A stretch of 6,145 bases of DNA from an uncultured Pseudomonadota bacterium. Lineage in GTDB: Bacteria > Pseudomonadota > Gammaproteobacteria > Burkholderiales > Burkholderiaceae_C. The stretch spans positions 2,222-8,366 of the forward strand of contig ONTY01000098.1 of NCBI GenBank assembly GCA_900320815.1, read 5' to 3'. The translations under genes were made by a program, and so were the position numbers. Below the pieces are notes generated by a model that made no database searches, was not told the DNA's origin, and was given only the letters and a program-made list of their open reading frames with translations. This document shows, in pieces, positions 1-5,141 of the stretch. Every line of letters starts with the position of its first letter. Positions within the stretch are counted from its first letter, which is position 1.

Positions 1-654
1 AGCAACCCGGCTAATACGCTGCGCCAGTTAAATCTGCCTCCAAGCTGCCTGCAATTTTCAAGTCATAGTTGGTACGATACGCCCACGACGCAATACACCG
101 AGCACTGCCCCACCATTTTCCAGATTCCTTTGCATGGGTTGCTGCCGGCATTGCTCAAGGATCCCGAAATGCTGGTACGCATGACAGTACGCGCTGCCGA
201 TGGCCATCGCGGGCATTTCCACGGCGAGTTGCAGGAAAACCGCACCGGCTGCTTCATCCCATGGTTTTTGGGAGAAGTCGAAAGCATGCAAAACGGACAC
301 TTGCACGAGCTGCGTTCGCCCGCTGCGCAATCGCTGGATGCCGCACTCGCAGAACTTCCCAGAATAATCCGCCGCACCATCATTCTGATGCCGCTTTGCC
401 TGCCAGCATTGCTGGCCTTGGCGCTTGCTTGGCGCAGAAGAAAGGCGGAGAGCCTTGCCCTTCTGGCAGTACAGATACTGGCGCTCTACTTCTTTTTTTC
501 GTCTTTGCTGGGCGACGGCTACGCGGATTTTGAGCGCCACGCTGTGCTATACTACAGCATCGGCTGTGCAGCCTTCCTCGCTACTGTTGTCTTGGTTTTC
601 TACAGCGCAAGCATCTTTCTGCATAAACAGACTGTTTGCACTGAATCGCCGTAA
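1..654 (+). CDS. C-terminal part of a polytopic inner-membrane protein (5' end outside window)
   Basis: The frame is open from base 1 to the TAA at 652-654, giving 217 residues; the true start lies upstream of the window. Residues 1 to about 120 are polar, contain three cysteines and lack membrane segments, so they are probably a periplasmic domain. Three hydrophobic helices follow, at about 126-144, 151-171 and 181-207. A WRRRK cluster after the first helix suggests a cytoplasmic loop there. The motif GDGYADFERH (171-180) sits between the last two helices. I recall GDG..D..RH-like motifs near the C-terminus of large envelope-glycan membrane proteins, but that is unverified memory. The stop is 5 bases from the next possible start (660), so the two genes may be co-transcribed. 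Membrane location is well supported. Function is not established, and a role in surface glycan synthesis or transfer is only a guess from the neighbouring glycosyltransferases. Confidence 0.85.
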   Translation, partial: SNPANTLRQLNLPPSCLQFSSHSWYDTPTTQYTEHCPTIFQIPLHGLLPALLKDPEMLVRMTVRAADGHRGHFHGELQENRTGCFIPWFLGEVESMQNGHLHELRSPAAQSLDAALAELPRIIRRTIILMPLCLPALLALALAWRRRKAESLALLAVQILALYFFFSSLLGDGYADFERHAVLYYSIGCAAFLATVVLVFYSASIFLHKQTVCTESP

Positions 655-872
655 ACTTCATGGAGAGAAAAGTGCCCTCTCTTCGCTTGACATTCAAATC
701 GCTGGTCGGTATTGTGTCTGCATGCGCATTAATATATTACCCTTGTGCAGCCCACACTTATACTGAACCTTTCATGTCGTATATTAACATAGACGACACT
801 TATGGAAACCATCGTGGAACAGCCGGCTATAATGTACCAGCAAATGGTAAAATTTTTTGGTCTTTGCGTCAA

Positions 873-875
873 TGA
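873..875 (+). other. In-frame TGA stop inside the exported-protein gene
   Basis: The codon order is CGT CAA TGA GGC AAC, and the reading frame is open for 71 codons before and 287 codons after. A single transition (from CGA or TGG) would create the stop. It is not in a homopolymer, so slippage-type phase variation is unlikely. I see no convincing selenocysteine-type hairpin directly downstream. Confidence 0.85.
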
Positions 876-890
876 GGCAACATTTATAGC

Positions 891-1739
891 ATGCTTCCCG
901 CCACGTTCCAGCATTCACAGCCGTGGGCCATAGCACATCGGCATACAAGAATTAAATTTTACCCGCAATTGAACGGGATAAATAATGTATATGAACTGGC
1001 GGCAGCTCACGTTCCCTGCCCTTCGTCTGGATCAACAACAGAAGAAAACGAGCTTGACCTTTTTTTGGAGCCCAAGGACTACCGACCCGTTAAAATTTAT
1101 CTCAGCGATATCGGACAGCTGCAAATGCGTATTGGCGCAAGTTTCCCCTATTCAAACGCCTCAGGCTCATGCCGCGTTAACTCCACAAACATGGTCGCTT
1201 CTCTCGTGCTGCAAAATGATCAAACACCAGCGCAAACATTCTTTCTTCAAATAGACATTGGCGGAACGAATGCCATGGGCAGGAACATTGTCTGGTGTCC
1301 AGATTATGAAGGCGCTTATCCAGATAAAGTCAATGAAAGCTACAGATATCTGTTCTGTGCCGGTGACACTATTACTAATTATGGAGGCGGTTCACGCTTA
1401 TCAGCAGGCGAAAAGAGAACTTTCAATATCGACATCCTCCCACGGTTACAGGCAATTATACTCAGTGGCCACACAAAGCCAACACGCCCGTTCGGGACAA
1501 CATTGAATAAAAACCTACGCGGATGGTATATATCAGGCTTTTATTTTGGCATCATAAACTATGGCGGAACAAATGTTTCCACCCAATGGTGGGAGCCGCA
1601 AATTCGTTCATCGGGCGGAACCTTTTGTTCTGGTTCAGTAAAAACTCAATGGATCTGTGAACCACCCGTTACACCTAATGCAGGATGGGTTCCCGTTGGT
1701 AGCGGATGTTACCATCGTGTGTCTGCCGTTCCATGCTAA
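891..1739 (+). CDS. Downstream open part of the interrupted gene (alternative independent reading)
   Basis: If the TGA at 873-875 is real and not read through, the longest possible product from this stretch starts at ATG 891 and has 282 residues. It lacks a signal peptide although it holds eight cysteines (for example in VPCPSSG, SGSCRVN, VWCPDY and the C-terminal SGCYHR and VPC). Cytoplasmic expression of such a protein would be odd, so I regard this as the tail of the 660-1739 gene, not a gene in its own right. Automated annotation may nevertheless call it alone. Confidence 0.35.
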   Translation: MLPATFQHSQPWAIAHRHTRIKFYPQLNGINNVYELAAAHVPCPSSGSTTEENELDLFLEPKDYRPVKIYLSDIGQLQMRIGASFPYSNASGSCRVNSTNMVASLVLQNDQTPAQTFFLQIDIGGTNAMGRNIVWCPDYEGAYPDKVNESYRYLFCAGDTITNYGGGSRLSAGEKRTFNIDILPRLQAIILSGHTKPTRPFGTTLNKNLRGWYISGFYFGIINYGGTNVSTQWWEPQIRSSGGTFCSGSVKTQWICEPPVTPNAGWVPVGSGCYHRVSAVPC

Positions 1740-1916
1740 TCTAGGAGCGGCAATGAAAGAACTGCGCGATGCACACGCACACGTCTCCTCCGGCATCACA
1801 CGATACCGAAATCGCAGCCTGCATCGCCGGCTGCGCCATGGCGAGGGCGGATGAAGACGCAGGCGGAGTGAGCCGGCAGCAGTTTTTGCACCGAACAAAA
1901 CTGCACCAAACGACCA

Positions 1917-1925
1917 TTTAATAAT
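1917..1925 (+). promoter_or_regulatory. Possible -10 element upstream of the 397-aa exported protein
   Basis: TTTAATAAT includes TTTAAT, five of six bases of the TATAAT consensus, 34 bases before the ATG at 1959. No good -35 box lies at the usual spacing; TTGCAC at 1886-1891 is 25 bases away, too far. This is only a weak candidate. Confidence 0.2.
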
Positions 1926-1944
1926 TTCTCGCGCATCTTCATGC

Positions 1945-1950
1945 AAAGGA
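1945..1950 (+). promoter_or_regulatory. Ribosome binding site fixing the start at 1959
   Basis: AAAGGA ends 8 bases before ATG 1959. The ATG opens directly onto a canonical signal peptide, which supports this start. Confidence 0.75.
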
Positions 1951-1958
1951 AATAGAAA

Positions 1959-3152
1959 ATGAGAAAAGCATTGCTTCCACTTTTCGTCAGCTCGTTTCTG
2001 ACCTTTCCCGTCCATGCTCAGACATCCAGAAACCTACAACTCGATTACACTGGTGAAATTGACAGAATTGTCGAGGCAGCCTGGAATCCATCGTTAAATT
2101 TGGGGAAAGGGTGGCGCGTAAGTTTCTGGGGAGGCACAGACTCTGCTGCAGAGTGCGACATGGGGAATAGCTTTGTTAACGGTCCTGCCGAAAATTTGAT
2201 TTTTTGGGATTTAATTTCCGATACAGGTCTAAGTGGTGGATATTTAAATGAGCATTTTACTCCAACTAGCAATACGAGCATTTGTGAAAACAAAAATTGG
2301 CTTGGATTTTCTCATGCCCACTTCAAAAGGTATGCTGACAAATATGGCTCCGCAGGGATAGGTGTCTATACGCACTCGAGGCCAAAACCTGTTGGCGGTG
2401 GATTGGCCTTCTTTCAGCCATACGACCAGTACGGAGACCATGCGAGAAGCAACCAATACATTCAAGGAACCTTTGTAAGCCATCAATGCTACAAAAACAA
2501 TTGTCCTTCTAGTGAAGTATTTTATCACTTTGGGGCGGGGGGAAATAATTTTGACAAATTGAGGGTAGCTTTCATCAGTGAACAAGGGCTTGTCAAATTT
2601 CATCTCGAAAACCCTTCACGGCAACAAGTAAGGCAACAAATCACCGTCAATTTCCACAACGCAAAAGATAATACACAAATAGCATACTCAATGATTAATG
2701 CAATCAATGGCGTATATTCTAATTTGGATACCAGCGGCGCAACGCATATTAATGCAGACCCATCACAAAATAGGCTGGTCTATGTGGCTGGCGTGATTGG
2801 GGGCACTGGAATATCAACGGCTTACAACGGTATTTCTCTTTGGACATCGTGGGGAGAGTCAACAGCAAAAAGCACCTGGAATGGGCAAAAAAAGTTCCAA
2901 GTTGAAATCAGTTTCAACCAGTTTTTGAACGCATTAAAAATCGCCACATCCAAAAAAACCGGGAAAACTATAAATCAAGTGACCGAAACTGACATCGTGA
3001 AGTTTTATGGTTCAAACTACCGGAATCCAAAAGAGTGGACTATATCATCATTTTCATTTTCGCATGAAATATACAACCCGGATTTCATGCGTTCCCAATC
3101 ATTTGTTGGAGGCAATCTCACAAGGTTTACGCAGGTTTCAATCAATCATTGA
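1959..3152 (+). CDS. Exported protein of unknown family, 397 aa
   Basis: The protein begins with a clear Sec signal peptide: MRK, a hydrophobic core and a likely cleavage after VHA (residue 20), giving a mature protein starting QTS. The rest has no membrane helix. It is rich in aromatic residues, Asn, Gly, Ser and Thr, and has four cysteines (AECDM, SICEN, HQCYK, NNCPS), compatible with two disulfides. These traits suggest a periplasmic or surface beta-rich protein. I do not recognise a family. It resembles the broken upstream gene at N74-L85 and near W360 (W-x-I-S-x-F-x-F), so the two may be paralogues of similar size. The gene is AT-rich: bases 2161-2220 contain 23 G/C of 60, against 48 of 60 at 5701-5760 in the second glycosyltransferase. 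This suggests acquisition from elsewhere or different selection. The next gene begins 44 bases downstream with no obvious terminator between, so an operon is possible. A fimbrial or adhesin-like role is conceivable but unproven. Confidence 0.85.
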   Translation: MRKALLPLFVSSFLTFPVHAQTSRNLQLDYTGEIDRIVEAAWNPSLNLGKGWRVSFWGGTDSAAECDMGNSFVNGPAENLIFWDLISDTGLSGGYLNEHFTPTSNTSICENKNWLGFSHAHFKRYADKYGSAGIGVYTHSRPKPVGGGLAFFQPYDQYGDHARSNQYIQGTFVSHQCYKNNCPSSEVFYHFGAGGNNFDKLRVAFISEQGLVKFHLENPSRQQVRQQITVNFHNAKDNTQIAYSMINAINGVYSNLDTSGATHINADPSQNRLVYVAGVIGGTGISTAYNGISLWTSWGESTAKSTWNGQKKFQVEISFNQFLNALKIATSKKTGKTINQVTETDIVKFYGSNYRNPKEWTISSFSFSHEIYNPDFMRSQSFVGGNLTRFTQVSINH

Positions 3153-3196
3153 ACATTCTCTGGTGTCAATAAACAGAATACTGGTGCATAAGAAAA

Positions 3197-4720
3197 ATGA
3201 ACATTCGTTCTGTCCTCTACGTCATCGCCTTGACGCTACTGCTGTTTTTCGGCACTTGGCTGCGTTTTGACAACTTGGGGCAGCAGGGACTGTGGGACGA
3301 CGAACTGTTTTCTGCCAACGTGGTGCTACGTCACCCATTGCTGCCGGAGGATGGGCAACCTTGGTTGCGTCGCGCAAGTTTTTCAGCGTTACATCCAGGA
3401 GATACTTTTTGGACAGTCAAGGGAGCAGACCAATCACCGCCACTGTTTGAACTGGCTGCCAAACTGTGCGTACCCGTGCTCGGCGATGGTGAAGCGGCGC
3501 TGCGCACCCCCAGCGCCCTGCCGTCAGCGCTGGTGCTGGTGTGGCTGGCTGCATGCGCGTGGCGCCGCCGCGACGCCCCGGATGCTGCAGCATGGGCAGC
3601 TCTGCTGGCACTCACGGCGTCGTCCTGGCTGCTGGTGACGTACGCGCAGGAAGCGCGCACCTACAGCCTAGGCGCGGCGCTGGTGCTGCCGCTCATCGTG
3701 CGCTTTTGGCAGCGCGTGGCGCATGGCTGGCAGCAGGCAGCGCTGCCCGGCAAGGGCGAGGCTCTACTTGGCGCCGCTGCATGCTTAGCTCACTACAACG
3801 CTGCCGTGCTTGTGGCTCTGCTCTGGTGCGCTTATGGCGCGCTGGCATACCAGCGGCGCGATATGGCGGCCATCACCCGCCTCGCCGTTGCACCGTTGAC
3901 ACTGATCGTGTGGCTTTGGGTGGCGCATACGGGGTTCAGGGCTGGCAGCAAAGGACACGTCGGCTGGATACCCCATATGAACTATGGGCAATCGCTGGCA
4001 CTGCTTGGAAACGAGTTGGGGGCACAAGCACTGGGTTGGCCTGCAACGGCAACGTTGACGGCGGTATGCGTGCTGGCGTTGTGCATACGGATAGCATCGC
4101 GCAAAAACACTTCACCTTCAATGCAGATGCAGGGACGCGCACTGCTGGCGTTGCTGGCATTGGCAATACTCATGTTTGCACTGTTGAGCGGTATTGTGAT
4201 GCTCAGCCGCATCTGGCACCCTCGGCATCTAATTTTTTTATTGCCCGTGCTGTACACCGTTGCCGCTGCTGCATTGGCGCTTTTGGCGGTACGCTGGAAG
4301 GCGCTAGCGTTGGTGTTGGCAGCAGTGCTGCTGGTCGTGCAATTGCCCGCACTGCAACACCTGCCTGTGCGCAAGCAGGAGGACTACCGCAACGCCGCAG
4401 CCCGTGTCATGGCGCATCTGCACGATGGGGATATATTGCTGCTTGGCGCTATTGCCTATTCAACGCAGCCGCTGGAGTATTACGCTGGCGCACGCTCGGG
4501 GCGCACATTCCGTCTGCGAGCATTGGGCAGCGTGGAAGAGGCTGCAGATACCTGTCTCGCCTTGGAAGGAGAACGGGTCGGCGTGATCGCTCCTAGCATG
4601 CATTTGCCAGCACTTGCCAACATCCTGCACGTATGCAATTCCCGTTATGAAGCTCGTGATTTGTCAGGACATGGCGTTTTGGCACATGTGCTCACGCTGC
4701 GTCCACAGCCTGCAAACTAA
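3197..4720 (+). CDS. GT-C fold membrane glycosyltransferase, PMT_2/ArnT-like, 507 aa
   Basis: Enzymes of this fold take a sugar from a polyprenyl-phosphate donor and attach it to lipid, glycan or protein on the periplasmic side of the inner membrane. The evidence is an N-terminal helix (about 5-22) followed by a loop with GLWDDELFS; D35-E36 sit where the family keeps its acidic catalytic or metal site. Next come DQSPPL (78-83), then YAQEARTYSL (149-158), a typical family segment, and HYNA (199-202). About ten hydrophobic helices extend to roughly residue 380. The last ~120 residues are hydrophilic and begin with KQEDYRNAAARV, a periplasmic C-terminal domain common in this group. The length of 507 fits. 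The start ATG 3197 has only a weak AAGAAA ribosome site, but the N-terminus aligns with that of the paralogue at 5142 (MN-[IL]-R). Donor and acceptor cannot be told from sequence; the adjacent exported proteins are possible acceptors. Confidence 0.92.
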   Translation: MNIRSVLYVIALTLLLFFGTWLRFDNLGQQGLWDDELFSANVVLRHPLLPEDGQPWLRRASFSALHPGDTFWTVKGADQSPPLFELAAKLCVPVLGDGEAALRTPSALPSALVLVWLAACAWRRRDAPDAAAWAALLALTASSWLLVTYAQEARTYSLGAALVLPLIVRFWQRVAHGWQQAALPGKGEALLGAAACLAHYNAAVLVALLWCAYGALAYQRRDMAAITRLAVAPLTLIVWLWVAHTGFRAGSKGHVGWIPHMNYGQSLALLGNELGAQALGWPATATLTAVCVLALCIRIASRKNTSPSMQMQGRALLALLALAILMFALLSGIVMLSRIWHPRHLIFLLPVLYTVAAAALALLAVRWKALALVLAAVLLVVQLPALQHLPVRKQEDYRNAAARVMAHLHDGDILLLGAIAYSTQPLEYYAGARSGRTFRLRALGSVEEAADTCLALEGERVGVIAPSMHLPALANILHVCNSRYEARDLSGHGVLAHVLTLRPQPAN

Positions 4721-4744
4721 GAAAGGGCTGCATAACCTGTCTCC

Positions 4745-4758
4745 CTGCGTATCCGCAG
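4745..4758 (+). terminator. Weak hairpin after the first glycosyltransferase
   Basis: CTGCG and CGCAG form a perfect 5-bp stem around the 4-base loop TATC, starting 25 bases after the stop codon. It is followed by CGTTTATTG, a poor U-tract. It could act as a weak terminator or be chance. Confidence 0.25.
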
Positions 4759-4833
4759 CGTTTATTGCTCCTCGGAAGAAGTGCATGGCTCAAGACCCTG
4801 AACAGGTTTTTTTCAGACCAACCCTAACACTAT

Positions 4834-4915
4834 ATGAGCCTATTCAAGGCTACTTCCACGGTTTCGCTGCTCACGCTGGCGCTGCTGCATCACGGGGCTG
4901 GTGCGCGATCTGCTA
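4834..4915 (+). pseudogene. murJ: Remnant of the 5' end of murJ (lipid II flippase), frameshifted
   Basis: From ATG 4834 the frame reads MSLFKATSTVSLLTLA, then goes out of frame. One frame over, from 4889, it continues ITGLVRDLL. Together they match, from memory, the start of burkholderial MurJ, in which ...SLLTLASR-ITGLVRDLL... is contiguous. Between the two parts there are 7 bases where two codons (SR) need 6, so one net base has been inserted. The match ends after RDLL and the rest of the gene (normally around 500 codons) is absent. MurJ flips the peptidoglycan precursor across the inner membrane and is essential in most bacteria, so an intact copy should exist elsewhere. This fragment is not expected to be functional. 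The assignment rests on about 25 recognised residues. Confidence 0.6.
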
Positions 4916-4916
4916 A

Positions 4917-4988
4917 ATGCGCCCGCGCCAATGGGTAAAAAACGCCTTTGTGCTCGCACCGCTACTGTTTACCGGCGCGCTCTTTTAA
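4917..4988 (+). pseudogene. Remnant N-terminus of a UbiA-family prenyltransferase (decaprenyl-phosphate phosphoribosyltransferase type)
   Basis: ATG 4917 opens a 23-codon reading, MRPRQWVKNAFVLAPLLF followed by TGALF and a TAA at 4986-4988. The pattern RP-x-QWVKN-x-x-V-x-APL-x-F is, from memory, the hallmark start of UbiA-family enzymes that attach phosphoribose to a polyprenyl phosphate, the first step towards polyprenyl-phosphate pentose donors. It includes the start of the first membrane helix. The catalytic Asp motifs that should follow are missing, so it cannot be active. It begins right after the murJ-like fragment, in the third frame. It could also be a chance short ORF, but the residue pattern is quite specific. 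Confidence 0.5.
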
Positions 4989-5130
4989 TAACAAGCGGAA
5001 GGTGTATCCCGGAGTGGTATCTGCATATCATTTTATTTTCTCTCGCTCCGCCATGCTTTCTGGCTTTCTGCTGCCTATGTGCAGCGAAAAATATGCGTGC
5101 CGAATGCGTGCAGTGCATGTGGCAAAAAAC

Positions 5131-5135
5131 GAGGA
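5131..5135 (+). promoter_or_regulatory. Ribosome binding site for the second glycosyltransferase
   Basis: GAGGA lies 6 bases before ATG 5142. This is a much better site than the one in front of the paralogue at 3197, and it fixes the start. Confidence 0.75.
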
Positions 5136-5141
5136 ACACGC

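Larger units (their letters stand above)
660..1739 (+). pseudogene. Exported cysteine-rich protein of unknown family, interrupted by an in-frame TGA
   Basis: One frame runs from ATG 660 to TAA 1737-1739 with a single TGA at codon 72. Before the TGA are a basic start, a hydrophobic stretch (about 13-31) and a plausible cleavage site after PCAA, i.e. a signal peptide. After the TGA are 287 sense codons with eight cysteines and no signal of their own, as expected for the mature part of a secreted disulfide protein. A second start is possible: GTG 672 is 6 bases from GGAG at 662-665, whereas ATG 660 has no clear Shine-Dalgarno, so 672 may be the real start. The intact protein at 1959-3152 resembles it just before the TGA (N-x-P-A-x-x-x-I-F-W-x-L, 7 of 12 identical) and again near W289 (W-x-I-S-x-F-x-F). 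This argues for one gene broken by a point mutation. Alternatives are stop readthrough, a sequence error, or restart at ATG 891, where GAGG lies 13 bases upstream, too far to be convincing. No function is recognised. Confidence 0.7.
1740..1958 (+). other. Intergenic gap with two overlapping tiny ORFs
   Basis: This 219-base gap has no recognisable gene. A 33-codon ORF (1753-1854) starts at an ATG 5 bases after AGGAG (1743-1747), a well-placed ribosome site. It overlaps a 50-codon ORF in another frame (1769-1921), whose middle reads DTEIAACIAGCAMARADED. Neither matches anything I know. The run CGCCATGGCG at 1834-1843 is a perfect palindrome. The gap could hold a small protein, a decayed gene, or only the leader of the next gene; I cannot decide. 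Confidence 0.35.
4721..5141 (+). other. Scar region between the two glycosyltransferases, no intact gene
   Basis: Between the stop of the first glycosyltransferase and the start of the second lie 421 bases without a convincing whole gene. Two short stretches (4834-4915 and 4917-4988) read like the N-termini of unrelated proteins, described separately. A 7-T run sits at 4808-4814. In 4989-5130 I see only a hydrophobic reading (FLAFCCLCAA, about 5054-5083), which might continue the decayed prenyltransferase but is too degraded to claim. Confidence 0.6.

Noticed and set aside
873..900. TGA read as selenocysteine
   Set aside because: No convincing hairpin at the required distance after the TGA, and no selenoprotein family resemblance.
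1060..1066. Runs of seven T or A (also 493-499, 4233-4239, and two A runs near 2885 and 2952) as phase-variation tracts
   Set aside because: They are short, lie in ordinary coding sequence and are not at gene starts; phase-variable tracts are usually longer.
1826..1887. GCCGGCT...AGCCGGC inverted repeat followed by five T as a terminator
   Set aside because: The loop would be 38 bases, too large for an intrinsic terminator, and the T run is offset from the stem.
1635..2015. Minus-strand ORF of 126 codons across the gap
   Set aside because: It overlaps the ends of two supported plus-strand genes, has no ribosome site I can see and no recognisable motif.
3150..3206. Direct repeat TGAACATTC at 3150-3158 and 3198-3206 around the gene junction, as a target duplication
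   Set aside because: Nine bases, no inserted element between the copies, and one copy is simply start-codon sequence; chance is likely.
3541..4596. Long second-frame ORF inside the first glycosyltransferase
   Set aside because: An Arg/Gly/Ala-rich shadow of GC-rich coding; the overlapping frame has clear family motifs.
4837..4851. AGCCT-ATTCA-AGGCT hairpin as a regulatory element
   Set aside because: It is the coding sequence of the murJ-like start (SLFKA); the stem is only 5 bp and probably coincidental.
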